64,000 nucleotides of DNA, from NCBI RefSeq assembly GCF_900188225.1, contig NZ_FZOC01000001.1:310596-374595 (forward strand). The letters run 5' to 3'. Made by a program: the position numbers and the translations under genes. Each line of letters begins with the position of its first letter. The stretch's first letter is position 1. Under the pieces are notes generated by a model. The model had not been told where the DNA came from. It did not search any database and saw nothing but the letters and a program-made list of their open reading frames with translations. This document shows, in pieces, positions 45,217 to 56,300 of this stretch. The stretch comes from Humidesulfovibrio mexicanus. Lineage in GTDB: Bacteria; Desulfobacterota; Desulfovibrionia; Desulfovibrionales; Desulfovibrionaceae.

Positions 45217-46251
45217 TTAACCTTCAGATATTTTTGCACTAAGTGACGGACGTTTCGGACACCTATCAGACTGGTGGCTTGGGAGGGTCGCCTTATTCAT
45301 TCTCGTGTCGCACCATGGGCAAACGACCTCGTTTTTCCCCAACGGGCGCGGAATCGGATGTTGAGCAGGTGAAGCGGCTGCCACTGGTGCGGCCCTTTCC
45401 CGAGAGACTGGGGTTGAGCAGCCAGTGCAGGTCTTTGCCAGATGCGTTTTCAAATGCTCTGCCTTCACAGGTATCTGGCACCGTGGGCAGACCACAATCC
45501 CAGGTCCGAGCTTGGTAGTCAAAGTTGGCTTGACTGGAGGCTTAACCGCCTGCTTTGACACTTTGGGAGCAGCGACTGGCTTGACCTTGCCATGCAGTTT
45601 TGGACAGCGTTCACGCAAGTGGCTGTCCAAGTTGGACGCATTGACCCCTGCTTGGCAGTGCGGGCAGATAACTCGCCCAGGAATTAGGGGAACCTTGGCT
45701 TTGCCTTTGGTCCGTGGCGTTGTCGGTGTTGGTGTGGTTGGCCTGCGCTTCTGAAATGTGTGCAGTGCTGGGGTCTTCAGGTACCCGGCGATGCCACCCA
45801 CGAAGTCATTCACGTAGATGGCTTGCGCCCCAAAAATCAGCTTGCCCTTTGTGCCGTGGCCATAGCCGGAGTAGGTATCCCCACGATAATTGGCGACGGA
45901 GCCGCGCACAATGGAGGTCAACTCCCCGCCAAGTCGCTCCCATGACTTTACCGGCACCGGCAGAACCTGCTGCTGTTGAATCCATTGCCGGATGCACTGA
46001 CAGCAGTCGTGGACTGCTGCGGAGACCAGGAATGTGTTGGCCCCGAACTCGACAGACCAGTTTCTCTCGCCACCGTCGAGCCGGTCAGCATGCTTTGGCG
46101 CACGGACAGGCCCAGCAGGATGAGACTCCCACCACGCACTGCCCGCCACGAGGTTCTCGGCCACGTGGCGAGGCACTCTCCCGTCGCGGCTGCAAACCTC
46201 ATCGAGACGCCTCAGCAATTCGTCACGCCAGGGTTTCAGTTTCTCCGACAT
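45217..46251 (-). CDS. Protein with three tandem C2HC (UBZ4-like) zinc fingers
   Basis: A 344-aa protein. Residues 1-165 are a domain of unknown fold (NWSVEFGANTFLVSAAVHDCC, GDTYSGYGHGTKGK). Three fingers with identical spacing C-x2-C-x11-H-x4-C follow: Cys196/199/His211/Cys216, Cys255/258/His270/Cys275 and Cys311/314/His326/Cys331, joined by Pro/Lys/Ala-rich linkers. The spacing is that of Rad18-type UBZ4 and related C2HC fingers, which bind ubiquitin or nucleic acid. Bacteria lack ubiquitin, so DNA or a small beta-grasp protein is more likely. It lies 44 bp after the methylase gene and 9 bp before the DUF262 gene. Confidence 0.75.
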   Translation of the reverse strand: MSEKLKPWRDELLRRLDEVCSRDGRVPRHVAENLVAGSAWWESHPAGPVRAPKHADRLDGGERNWSVEFGANTFLVSAAVHDCCQCIRQWIQQQQVLPVPVKSWERLGGELTSIVRGSVANYRGDTYSGYGHGTKGKLIFGAQAIYVNDFVGGIAGYLKTPALHTFQKRRPTTPTPTTPRTKGKAKVPLIPGRVICPHCQAGVNASNLDSHLRERCPKLHGKVKPVAAPKVSKQAVKPPVKPTLTTKLGPGIVVCPRCQIPVKAEHLKTHLAKTCTGCSTPVSRERAAPVAAASPAQHPIPRPLGKNEVVCPWCDTRMNKATLPSHQSDRCPKRPSLSAKISEG

Positions 46252-46295
46252 GCCACAGACTCGCTCAGGTTTGAGTGCGTAAAGACCCCGTGCCG

Positions 46296-49200
46296 CTATG
46301 CGCTGTCTCTCATCGCTCCTGCCATCTCGTCATACTTCTCCAGAATCATCTCCTTGGTCCGGTAACAACCATGGGCCGCCTCGTCCTTGCGCCTCACGAT
46401 GGGGAAGGTGTCCATGATGTAGTCCACGTCCTCGCGGCTGATGCCGTAGAGGTGGAAAAACGCTGCGTCGAGTTCACAGCGGATGGCGAAACGCTCTTCA
46501 AGGCTACGCGGCTGGTACGTGATGTTCAGCAACTCTGACATCTGGTAGTCGGAGGCATAGAGCGCCCTCGCCCTTGCCTGAATCCAGTCCTGAAGTGGTT
46601 CGCGCAAAGTCCACGGAGCGGGAACATCGAATTGGTTCGGGGGAAGAACAGGAATCTGCTTGAACACATGGTACTTCAAGTGCGTTCCACCAACCTTCTG
46701 CCTCGCAGCATAGTCCAAGGCGAATGACGTCAAACTTGAGGCTAGTATCGGCGATTGTTCACGGGTATTCACGGCAGGGAACATGAGCAAAAAGGTATCG
46801 CCGAATGCCGCTGCCGGTGTGATGCCGGGAATCACCGTCCGCTCGTTCGTGGTGTTGGTTATATCCCTCCACCCCATGAACCACTTGGGCGTGCGGCTGA
46901 GGACCAAGTCGCGGCCCTGTTGGATGGTATCGCCAGTCAGGGCCTGCTTGACCTGCTCGGCCTCGTCCGGCGTCAGGGGGTATTCTTCCTCCATCGCCTG
47001 GACAGCCACCCCGCCCGTGGTGGAGGCAATGAGGCTTGCCGTGCGGGGCTGCGTTGCGGCCAGGAGCTTGTTGCCCAGTTCCTTGTCGCCGTGGTTCAGG
47101 TGGTAGCCCGCCAGCCACATGACCAAGGCGCTGGTCACGAGCTTGCGCTCCGCCTCTCCTGGGTCTCGCTCAGCAGCAGCCAGGGCCTTGATGACCGCAT
47201 CCGGGCAGCGGCTGGCCCGCTTGGCCACCTCCCACTCATGCACCCAGTAGCGGGGCATCACCACGAAATCCGAATCCTGCTTCTCCTCCAGAGTCACGTT
47301 CCTGGTGCTGCCATCCGGCTCGTAGGTGGCCCAGCGGTGGTCATAGTGGTGGATCATCTTGGCCTCATACAGAGGCAGGTGCGTTTCCTCGTCCTTCACG
47401 AAGTGGTTGCCGCGAAGCGTCCAGCCTGCCTGCTCAAGATCGCTCTTAAATTTGAACAAGGCGGAATCGTTAGCCATGTGAAACATCACCATAAAGCGCA
47501 GCCCCCAAGGATTGACTTCAGGCTCCTTCTCCGTGGCCTCGCGGATCAGCACCGGCACACGGCGGTAGATGCCCTTGGTGATCTCGGCATCGCGCTTGGA
47601 GCGGAAGATGGGGCAGGTGCGCGTATTCGGGTTGATGAGGGCGATATCCTCGGCAGTCAGCTTGAACCGGCGTTCCTCTTCACGAATCTCTGCCACGTCG
47701 TGCAGGAAGAAAGCGAACTCTGCTCCTCCCTTGGCCGGACGCTTTGCTCCCGTCAGCGTGAGCAGGCAGAACTTCATCCGGCTATCGACCGCAGGAAACA
47801 GGTTCTTATTCTCGAAGTCATACAGGGACACCAAGCTCTGCCGCTCAACGATGTCCTGAAAGAAGAACTTGGTCGTGTCGTCCGAGGCGATTCCCGAAGG
47901 CACAATGCAGCCCAGGCGGCCAATGGGCGACAGGACTGACCGCCCCAGCTCGGTGAAAATGGTGTAGGTATTGATGTCCCCGCGCCCGCACAGCGGATAG
48001 CGGCTGGAATTGCGCAACAGGTGGCTCTCGCCTTCGGCCTTGCGCTTGTCCTCGTTGAAGGCCTTGAGCAGGTCGGGATCGGTCTGGGCCAACTCACGGA
48101 TGAGCCGTTGCCGCTCGGCGGCATTGCGGGCGTTGGCAATGTCCGGTCTCTTGCCAGCGAACCACTCCTTTTCCTGAATCTTGATGCGCTCCCACGGCGG
48201 ATTGCCCAGCACCACGTCAAAGCCGCCGTCCCAGCCCGCCGGGGCATTCTCCGGTGCATTGCCCTTGCAGGGCAGGCGGAACACCTCGGGGAAGGCCAAG
48301 TGCCAGTGGAAGAACTGGTACTGCCGGGACAGCCGCTCGATCTCCTTCTGCATCCAGTCGGGGATGCTGAACGGATTCTTCTCGATGCGCCGGAACACGT
48401 CCTCGGTGATGGGATAGAACGCCTCGCCTGCCGGGGCCTTGATTTTCTTCCACACAAAAGCCGCGCACCAGGCATCAGCCCACATGCGACCAAAGCGGTA
48501 TCCGCTGCCACTGGCTAGGCTCTCCCACATGCGCTGGCGCTCGCGGACACCCTCGATGGTGGAATCGTCAACACGCATGAACGCCTGCACGGACTCGGCA
48601 AGATTGCCAAGCTGGATGAACGGCTCCTCGGCGTAGGGCATCAGGCCAGAGCGCTTCAGCCGGGCCGCGTGGTCCTTGCGCTGTTCCTTGTTGCTCTTCT
48701 TGGCGGCTTGGCAGCGTTCCTTCTCGTCGCCCTCAATGGGGCTGAAGGCCTCATCCGGGATGCCAGCTCGCAACAGCGCGGGCGTGGCCCCAAGCAGACT
48801 GTTGCCGCACTGGACATGGCTGTCCAAAAAGGACAGCGGCTTGCCAGGGTCCATGGACTCCAGCCAGAGGCTCACCTTGCACAGCTCCACGGCCATGGGG
48901 TTCAGGTCCACACCGTAGATGCAACGGCTGATGATGGCGCGCTTGGCATCGCGCACGGCCTCCGGCGCTGGCTCGTCCTCGCCCGTGCGGGCAGCGGCCA
49001 GGGCCTTGGCCATGCGGTTGGCGGCGGCCAGCAGGAAGTGGCCGCTGCCGCAGGCCGGGTCGCACACCTTGAGGTCCAGGATGGCCTGCTCGGGGTTCTC
49101 CGCCTTGCGGGCCTCGGCCAGGACCGGATCAAGGGCCGTGTCCAGCAGGCTCTGGATGAGGCTCTCCGGGGTGTAGTAGCTGCCCGTGGTCTTGCGCTCG

Positions 49201-50540
49201 TGGCCTGCGGCGGTCTCCAGCTTGAAGCCATCGTCCATGTTGGGGTGCAGTTCCAACAGGGACTCGTAAATGCTGCCCAGCTCCTCGGCCCCAAGGTTCT
49301 TGAAGTCCACCGGGCGCAGGCCCTCAGGCCCTGTAATGGTGGCCAGATGCCGCACTGCGGCAAGCAGCGACTCATTGCTGATCCGGCACGGCTCAATGTC
49401 GGGCATGGCGGACTTCGAGAACAGCATGCTCCCAAGCGGGGCCAAGCCAAGCTCTGGGCAGCCTTCATCGGTGCCAAGGCGTTGCATGATCAAACGCAGA
49501 CCTTCAAAAAGGTCATCGTGGCGGGTGCCTCGCAGGCTTGCGGCAAGAGTTCTCAGCCGGGCAGTGGAGTAGAACCTGAGGAACACCTCCGCCTGCCGGG
49601 AAGACGAATCCTTGAGCAGCAGACCGCGATCCTCGGAAACGAAAAGGAACAGCAACCGGTAGATCAGGCGGAGCAACTGGCGGAAGTAATCCTGCTTGTC
49701 CAAGGCTCCCGAAGCCAGCTTGGTTCGGATGTCCAAATTAGACGGATGTTTCAAGAAGCCCGTGCCGAGTTCGTTGATGGCGGACTCAACCCCGGTGCGG
49801 AGATGCTCAAGCACGCGGGAGCCGATGTCCCGAGCCGCCTTGGACCACTGCTCAAGGAAGCAGTCCTCTGGCCTAGCAGCTTCCACACGGGACTGATGGC
49901 ATACCAGCCACAGGAGGCGGAAGTCCGGATAGACCTGGCCTTCCATCATGGCCTCGAGGTCGAACTCGACAAAGGCCTGACGGGTGAAGCTGATGTTGTC
50001 GCGCAGGATGCGCAGCTTGAGGCCGTTGGTGACAAAGGCCCAGAGGTGGTCGTCCGAGCGGTTCAGGAGTTCCTGAACAAGCCCATGAGGCGCTGCGATT
50101 GTGGCGCCCTGGATGCCCCTGGTCTTCTTGTCCAGCGGCACATTGCAACCGAGCAGATGGATGGGCGTGCTGCCCCAGCCGTGAGAGATGGAGTAGGACT
50201 TCCCGCCCAGTTCAATGGCCTTGGCTCCCAGCAAGCGGCCATAGCCCAACTCGTTGAAGAGGGGCAGGAGCCACTTCTCGCGGGTCTCGGAGGTTCCGGG
50301 CTTGTCTCCAGGTATCGCCTCGCGGACAGTCTTGAAGCTACCCCAGGCGGCCAGCAATCTGTTCCAGGCACGGTTGGTGGCCTCAGAAAGCTTCTCCCCG
50401 CCTGTGAGGTGGTAGGCTTCAGGCGTCAGGCCGGGAAGTGCCTGATCCAGGTCCGCAACCCGCTGGAGGATGTCCGGCGGCAGGGCCGAACCTTCCGTGG
50501 TGACGGTGGCGAAGATGTCGCGGGACTTCTTGATGATCAT
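46296..50540 (-). CDS. N6-adenine DNA methylase (DrmMI/Eco57I-like)
   Basis: A 1,414-aa protein. The methylase domain has motif I DPACGSGHFLLAA (near 494), GVDLNPMAVELCKVSLW and the catalytic NPPW in VVLGNPPWERI (near 778), all of the gamma-type N6-adenine class. The N-terminal 450 residues and the C-terminal 500 match the recognition and scaffold parts seen in large Eco57I/DrmMI/PglX proteins. It should mark self DNA. The ATG at 50540 overlaps the SNF2 stop by 4 bp and has AGGAGG. Confidence 0.88.
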   Translation of the reverse strand: MIIKKSRDIFATVTTEGSALPPDILQRVADLDQALPGLTPEAYHLTGGEKLSEATNRAWNRLLAAWGSFKTVREAIPGDKPGTSETREKWLLPLFNELGYGRLLGAKAIELGGKSYSISHGWGSTPIHLLGCNVPLDKKTRGIQGATIAAPHGLVQELLNRSDDHLWAFVTNGLKLRILRDNISFTRQAFVEFDLEAMMEGQVYPDFRLLWLVCHQSRVEAARPEDCFLEQWSKAARDIGSRVLEHLRTGVESAINELGTGFLKHPSNLDIRTKLASGALDKQDYFRQLLRLIYRLLFLFVSEDRGLLLKDSSSRQAEVFLRFYSTARLRTLAASLRGTRHDDLFEGLRLIMQRLGTDEGCPELGLAPLGSMLFSKSAMPDIEPCRISNESLLAAVRHLATITGPEGLRPVDFKNLGAEELGSIYESLLELHPNMDDGFKLETAAGHERKTTGSYYTPESLIQSLLDTALDPVLAEARKAENPEQAILDLKVCDPACGSGHFLLAAANRMAKALAAARTGEDEPAPEAVRDAKRAIISRCIYGVDLNPMAVELCKVSLWLESMDPGKPLSFLDSHVQCGNSLLGATPALLRAGIPDEAFSPIEGDEKERCQAAKKSNKEQRKDHAARLKRSGLMPYAEEPFIQLGNLAESVQAFMRVDDSTIEGVRERQRMWESLASGSGYRFGRMWADAWCAAFVWKKIKAPAGEAFYPITEDVFRRIEKNPFSIPDWMQKEIERLSRQYQFFHWHLAFPEVFRLPCKGNAPENAPAGWDGGFDVVLGNPPWERIKIQEKEWFAGKRPDIANARNAAERQRLIRELAQTDPDLLKAFNEDKRKAEGESHLLRNSSRYPLCGRGDINTYTIFTELGRSVLSPIGRLGCIVPSGIASDDTTKFFFQDIVERQSLVSLYDFENKNLFPAVDSRMKFCLLTLTGAKRPAKGGAEFAFFLHDVAEIREEERRFKLTAEDIALINPNTRTCPIFRSKRDAEITKGIYRRVPVLIREATEKEPEVNPWGLRFMVMFHMANDSALFKFKSDLEQAGWTLRGNHFVKDEETHLPLYEAKMIHHYDHRWATYEPDGSTRNVTLEEKQDSDFVVMPRYWVHEWEVAKRASRCPDAVIKALAAAERDPGEAERKLVTSALVMWLAGYHLNHGDKELGNKLLAATQPRTASLIASTTGGVAVQAMEEEYPLTPDEAEQVKQALTGDTIQQGRDLVLSRTPKWFMGWRDITNTTNERTVIPGITPAAAFGDTFLLMFPAVNTREQSPILASSLTSFALDYAARQKVGGTHLKYHVFKQIPVLPPNQFDVPAPWTLREPLQDWIQARARALYASDYQMSELLNITYQPRSLEERFAIRCELDAAFFHLYGISREDVDYIMDTFPIVRRKDEAAHGCYRTKEMILEKYDEMAGAMRDSA

Positions 50541-53386
50541 GCGGCACCTCCTGCCTGCCGAGGAACCGGCATGAAGACGTAGAGGCCCAGCACGTCAGGG
50601 GGCAACTGTGGCTCTATGGCATAGGAGACGCCCTTGTGGCGGCTCTCCGTGCGAACTCGCCTGTGGGCCGCCAGCAACTCTTCCCCCCTGCTCCTGGCGA
50701 AAGTTTCCAGTTCAGGCCAAATGGCGTCGAAGCCTTGAATTATCGGGCTGAGGAAACTCCTGGCCATGTCAGGTGGCACGCTGGCATCAGGCATTGTCAG
50801 CAACAGCTTCTCAGCTTGCTCTTCTGGAATCCAGACCATTGCATCGGGAGACCCCTCAAACCCCAAAAGGCGGCAGTCCTCAGCCAAGAGCGGCGTCTCG
50901 ACCCCGTCCTTGCGCGTGATGATGTGGTAGCGAAACCGCACCATCAGGATCGTGGTGCGGGTCGTCACCGCCCTGGTGCGGATGGCACCACAGCGTTTGG
51001 CAATGCCTTCCTGGATGGGATCAAGGGCGGTATCCATGACGTAAGCGGCCAAGCTTTCGACGAAGTTATGCGTGCGGTGCAGGTATACCTCATCGTCCTG
51101 CACCGGCATGGCGAACCGAGCTTTGAGAGTATCGCTGATTGGGAGGGAATCTTTAAGCGCCTGAGGAGTCCCTCTCAGTTCGGCGCTCAAGCGCGGACCA
51201 GCCACAGAGACTGTGGCCCCCAGCGCCTGGAGGGCCTCGCGGGTGAACCGCTCCACCTCCACACCGGAACCGATGGCTGAACGCATGGCATCCAGTTCCT
51301 TGGCCACCTCGTCGGTCTTGATGGCTTCCTGGGCGAACATGGTGCGGGTGCGCTTCTCTCGCTTGGAGGCGTTCTCCCACTCGGCGTACAGGGCCTCGGC
51401 CTTGGGTTTGATGAGTTCCTCCATGCCCGGCAGGAAGAGGCTGCGCTGGCCCTGAGACTGAGCCGCGCCACCGCGCAGCAGCAAGCCCTCGAAGATGGCC
51501 TGGACCACAGCGTCGCTCTCCACGGGAACGGGAACGGAAATGCCGAGATCGTTCTTGATGGTCTTGTGCTTTTTGATGAGGATGTCGATGATGAAGCCGT
51601 CGATCTGATTGTCGATGCCGAAGTACGTCATTATGCGCACGACAGGCTTGGGCTGGCCAAAGCGGTCCACCCGGCCTTCCCGCTGCTCATGACGAGTCGG
51701 GTTCCACGACAGGTCATAGTGGATGACCGCATCAAAATGCTCTTGGAGGTTGATGCCCTCGCTAAGGCAGTCAGTGCAAACAAGAACGCGTTTGGGGGCT
51801 TTGGATAAGTCGTACACGCGCTCCTCGCGTTCCGCCGGGGGCAGCATGCCGGTGACCGAGTCGACGACAACGCCTGTGAGCTTCTTGCGCAGTTCCTCTG
51901 CAACATAATCCGCCGTTGGAATGAAACGGCAGAACACGATGGGGTGGAATCCTTCGTCCAGCAGCTTCTTCACCTCAGTCAGTATCGTCTTCAGCTTCTG
52001 GTCTTCGGCTCCCATAAGAGCTTCGGCCTCTCGTGCCATCTGCAAGAGCCGCCTGCGGACCTGGCTGTTCTCGTCTTCCACATAGACATCGCTGCCAGGG
52101 GCGACATCAAGTGCGTCTCCCCCCTCCTCGTCCAGCAGGTCCAGCACGGTCTGCCGTCCAAGCTGGTCAGCTTCCTCTGCGCTCTCCGTGTCCGCAACGC
52201 TGGCACGGCTGCGAAGCGTAGCAGCCGCAGCAGCCGGGCTGGAAGCCAGGGACCTCAACAGGCCCAGCACGGACCACCAGCGGACCCTCTGCCGATGCCT
52301 GCCTTCGTCCTGTCCAGCTTGGACGGTCTCCCGGGCGTACTCCAGCACCTTGTCAAAAAGCTTCTTATAGTTCGGAGACAGACGGTATTGGAGTTCCCGC
52401 TCTTCCCTGTCTGGGAAGGGGGTATCGGTGGAAAGGAAGTGCCGGATGTCCGCCCGCTTTCTCTGAACAAAATGGGCAGCCAGTTTACGTCTGTTCTGCT
52501 CCTGCTCAGGACCAGCCAAGTCCTCTGGCAGGTTGCTAAACTCGGGGTTGAGCAGCGACAAGAGCGAGCGGAACGCGGCGTCCTTGCCGCTATGCGGCGT
52601 AGCGGTCACCAAAACCATGTGTTGATCAGGCTTGGCGGCAAGATCCTTCACGAGGCGGTGCCGCTGATGGCGAACACCACGTCCGTCCTCGCCCCACGCG
52701 CAGGTATGAGCCTCATCGATGATGACCAACTCAGGGCAGGTTCGAATGAACTCATCGCGGCGGTGATCGGTTTTGATGTAGTCCAAGGACACAACGGAAT
52801 AAGGGTAGCGTTCGAACAGGGATTCCCCCGGCCTGCAATGACGCTCCAAGCTCCTTGCCGTGGAAGGCAGGATCAACACCGTTTCGATGTTGAACTTCTC
52901 GCGAAGCTCGCCTTGCCACTGTTCAGCAAGGTGTGGAGGGCAGAGGATTGCCAACCGCTGTATTTCGCCACGGTCCAGCAACTCGCGTGCGATGAGCGAA
53001 GCCTCTACGGTTTTGCCAATGCCCACGTCGTCGGACACGAGAATACGAACAGGATCAAGCTTGAGGGCCATGAGCAGCGGAACCAACTGGTAGGGCCGAG
53101 GTTCCACCGCAATCTTACCGAACGAACGGAAAGGCCCGGCACTGGACCGGAACCCAAGCCGGACGGCATCCCGCAGCAGACGCGACGTAATGAAGTCTCC
53201 GGGCTTTCCCGGATCTGGCAGGGCAAACTGGGCAGGTCCTACAGGCTCCAGAGCAGGCAAGACACCGGCAATCTCCTTATCCGTTCCACCAAGTGGACGT
53301 AGGACCAACAAATCATCCGAAGAGTCTGGGAGCACGACCCATTCCCGGTTCCTGGCCTTGACGAGTGAACCAACGGCGTAGCTCAT
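50537..53386 (-). CDS. SNF2-family helicase (DrmD-like)
   Basis: A 949-aa superfamily 2 translocase. Walker A is DDVGIGKT (119-126), Walker B DEAH (224-227), motif III VTATPHSG, and motif VI QREGRVDRFGQ (near 575). About 370 residues follow without a domain I recognise. SNF2 proteins next to a large adenine methylase are a mark of class 1 DISARM (DrmD) and some type III BREX. The start ATG at 53386 overlaps the upstream stop by 4 bp; a longer frame reaches into that gene. It is coupled to the methylase by another ATGA. Confidence 0.88.
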   Translation of the reverse strand: MSYAVGSLVKARNREWVVLPDSSDDLLVLRPLGGTDKEIAGVLPALEPVGPAQFALPDPGKPGDFITSRLLRDAVRLGFRSSAGPFRSFGKIAVEPRPYQLVPLLMALKLDPVRILVSDDVGIGKTVEASLIARELLDRGEIQRLAILCPPHLAEQWQGELREKFNIETVLILPSTARSLERHCRPGESLFERYPYSVVSLDYIKTDHRRDEFIRTCPELVIIDEAHTCAWGEDGRGVRHQRHRLVKDLAAKPDQHMVLVTATPHSGKDAAFRSLLSLLNPEFSNLPEDLAGPEQEQNRRKLAAHFVQRKRADIRHFLSTDTPFPDREERELQYRLSPNYKKLFDKVLEYARETVQAGQDEGRHRQRVRWWSVLGLLRSLASSPAAAAATLRSRASVADTESAEEADQLGRQTVLDLLDEEGGDALDVAPGSDVYVEDENSQVRRRLLQMAREAEALMGAEDQKLKTILTEVKKLLDEGFHPIVFCRFIPTADYVAEELRKKLTGVVVDSVTGMLPPAEREERVYDLSKAPKRVLVCTDCLSEGINLQEHFDAVIHYDLSWNPTRHEQREGRVDRFGQPKPVVRIMTYFGIDNQIDGFIIDILIKKHKTIKNDLGISVPVPVESDAVVQAIFEGLLLRGGAAQSQGQRSLFLPGMEELIKPKAEALYAEWENASKREKRTRTMFAQEAIKTDEVAKELDAMRSAIGSGVEVERFTREALQALGATVSVAGPRLSAELRGTPQALKDSLPISDTLKARFAMPVQDDEVYLHRTHNFVESLAAYVMDTALDPIQEGIAKRCGAIRTRAVTTRTTILMVRFRYHIITRKDGVETPLLAEDCRLLGFEGSPDAMVWIPEEQAEKLLLTMPDASVPPDMARSFLSPIIQGFDAIWPELETFARSRGEELLAAHRRVRTESRHKGVSYAIEPQLPPDVLGLYVFMPVPRQAGGAA

Positions 53387-56300
53387 TTGATCTTCCCAAA
53401 GATGGATTGGTGGTTGGAGATGATGCCTGTCCACGTGGACGAGTCGCCAGGGAACCGAATGACAAGGTATCCGGCGTTGGCAAGACAGGCCTCTTGCTTG
53501 GCGTCCTTGGCCTGAACGTCGGCATGGCTATGCGGATGGCCATCAATGTAGATCGCAGCCCCCTGCCCTTCATAGAAAAAGTCTGGCCGCGTGCTGCACT
53601 CCGGGACAAGAAATTGCGCATGGCTGGGCAGCCTAAGGCCTTTTCCCTCCAGGAACATGAGCCAATCCTTTTCGAGGGTGGAGCCTGACAACTTAAGGAG
53701 GTCATCCAGGTGAGACTGCCTGGGCTTCGGCCCAGGAGACGAGGAAACAGCAGCCTGGGCCATGTCCAGGAGGAATCCTTTGATCAACTGCCGGTCAAGC
53801 AGCCCGTGGTCTCGCTGGTTGGCGTAATTCAGCAAGCAATCGTAGCAGGCCGCCTCGCACTCCTCTATGGCGCCAGGAGGCAGCCGCCTATCTTCGCCCG
53901 TATCCGGGTCAAAATGGCAAATTTCAAGCGCCAGCCGGGCGACCTCAGCAAAATCCTGAGGCCCGTCAAGGAGCCTGCGAAGCACACCAGCCCCCCCTTC
54001 AGCGGATTCATAGAACAGGATGGTCCGCCTATCACGGCTGCTGGGCAGCGGCTCGGCGGCGAGTTCCATGCTTTCAAGCTGGTACTTGACCTCGATGGCT
54101 CTTTTTAGCGCAGACTGGAGAGTAGCCATGAACTCAATGCTCAGCTCTCGCTTTGGCTCAAGGATCAAGCTGTTACGCCTGTCCGCCACGTACGGAATGA
54201 CCCGCTGGGTGTTGCTGGTCATCGGATCGGTATCATCGTCATCTTCGTCTGCTTTATTCTTGGACCAAAGGCCCTTGTCCATGTCCAGAACAAAGCCATG
54301 TTCGTCCTTGTTCTTGCGCCTGCTCCAGCCCATATTGATCCGCCACAGCGTTGCACCGTGGCCATAGATCAGCCTAGCAACCTCACCCTTGTCACCGGCT
54401 ACGCTTCCATGCCTGAAGGTCGGGGTGCCATCCTGGTCGTCAAACCGGACAGTGGTGACCAAGTCGAACCCGTAGCGCATCCGCTCTTCTTCATCGGAGT
54501 TGATCTTGTCTCGCCTCCGGGTGGCAACGTTCTGCATACGGAAGAGCGGGCCAAGGGGAAGGTTCAAGGGATTCTCGCACTGTTCGCACAAGTCTGGCCC
54601 CCCGGTTTCCGGGCAATTGTGCAGGTATCCGCAAAGAGGACAGATTTTGGCCTTGGTCAGCAGTGGCTCGTCTTCACTGACCGGCATGATGACCTTGTGG
54701 ATCACGTACCTGGCACCTTCGTGATAGAGCACCGCCCTTGGCCCGAACTCCGAGATGGCAAGGAATCTCGGACGTGAGAGATACTCGTCCCGCTGCTTGG
54801 CCTTGCGTGCTGGGATGAAGGCTGAAAGAGGCAACCTGGGGAAATTGTAGCCAGGCAGGAAACCTTCGCTCGCAAAGTAGCGATAGCAGTAGAAATCCGA
54901 CTGCTGAATGTCATCAACGTCCGCCAGCAAGGCGAGTTGTGCTTCCGCCTCTTGCCGTTGGCGTTTAGCCCTCTGCTTCTCATCGTGCGATCGTGTTGGA
55001 TCGCGAATGATGTCATCTTGCTCGCCAGCCTGAGCCAATGCAGCACGATAAAGTCCGCGCCAACGATCACAAGCTTGGTCAAATCTCCGTGTGACATAGG
55101 CGAAGACACTGTCGAGCCATTTGTCATCATACCAATCCACCTGGCTCAGGTCGTCCTGAATGCTCGCAAGAACATGCCGCGCTCGAATGAGCGCCTGCTT
55201 CTTGGGTTCAAGGGCGTTCAGTTTCTCCAAAACGGAAGGCAGGAAGGGATACTGCTGCTGCCCACTGCTGAGGTCCAGGATATCCCTGAGCGACTTCTTG
55301 AGGTCGAGGTCGGACTCGGCAAGCCAAATCGCCTGCATGTGAGCGCGGACGAGGTCTTCATTCGTCAAGTCCAACCGGGGCGGAGTTACGCTTCCCGCCA
55401 CCATCCTTGTCGGGCGCTTGAAGAAATATTGGTCGTGGGAACTGCCGGTGGTGCAGTAGGTGAACACAAGCGCTGGCTGACCGCCTCTACCTGCACGGCC
55501 ACTGCGCTGCGCGTAGTTCGCTGGCGTGGGCGGAACATTCCGCAAGTTCACGACATTCAAGTCAGAAATATCGATGCCAAGCTCCATGGTCGGGGAACAA
55601 AACAAGATGGGGAGCCGAGCCTCGCGGAAAGCATTCTCCCGCTCCTGCCTGAGATAGTTTGGCACTTGAGCCGTATGCTCTCTGGCCAGGTATCCTTTCA
55701 GCCCGGACGCTACGATTCGATAGAAATCCACGAAGAATGGGTTTGTGCGGAGTCCAGAGTCCGAGGTACGTGGTACCCTGATTGGATCATGGTAGGCCTG
55801 GGTTCCGGCCCCAGCCTTCCAGACGAGGGCAGCGGCCCGAAGCTGGTAGCCAGGGACGTCATCCGGCTTTCGAGGTGGCCTGACAATCTCGAGCAAACCG
55901 CCTTCCGTCAAAATGCGGAGCAGCTCTGCAAATATTCCAGGCAATTCCTCCTGCTTAATACGCTCCGCGTACTCAGGAAATGTCTTTCTCCTCCCAAGGA
56001 ATTGACCAAAGCCACCTCGCGGGGAGAGGTAAACGTACCCCTGATACTCTTTGGGTCGAATCCCTCTTGGATATAAGACTGAGGCATGCTCCATCTTCTT
56101 TTGCTCAGCCTCATCAAGCCCCCATGGCTCAATCAAGTACTGAGAACTCTGCTGCTGGATGGATTCCTGGATGCCGCTGTCCAGGTAGTCCACCTTCACA
56201 GCCAGATTACGCCTGAAGTAGTCCAGTAGAACCTTGCAGATGTAGGTTTTGGTCGCGACATCCGCCGAAGACAACGCAGGATGGCACCCGCCCCAGGCGG

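Noticed and set aside
48669-50582. A 637-aa plus-strand frame opposite the methylase gene
   Set aside because: Antisense to the DPACGSG and N-terminal region of a well-supported methylase; no start signal.
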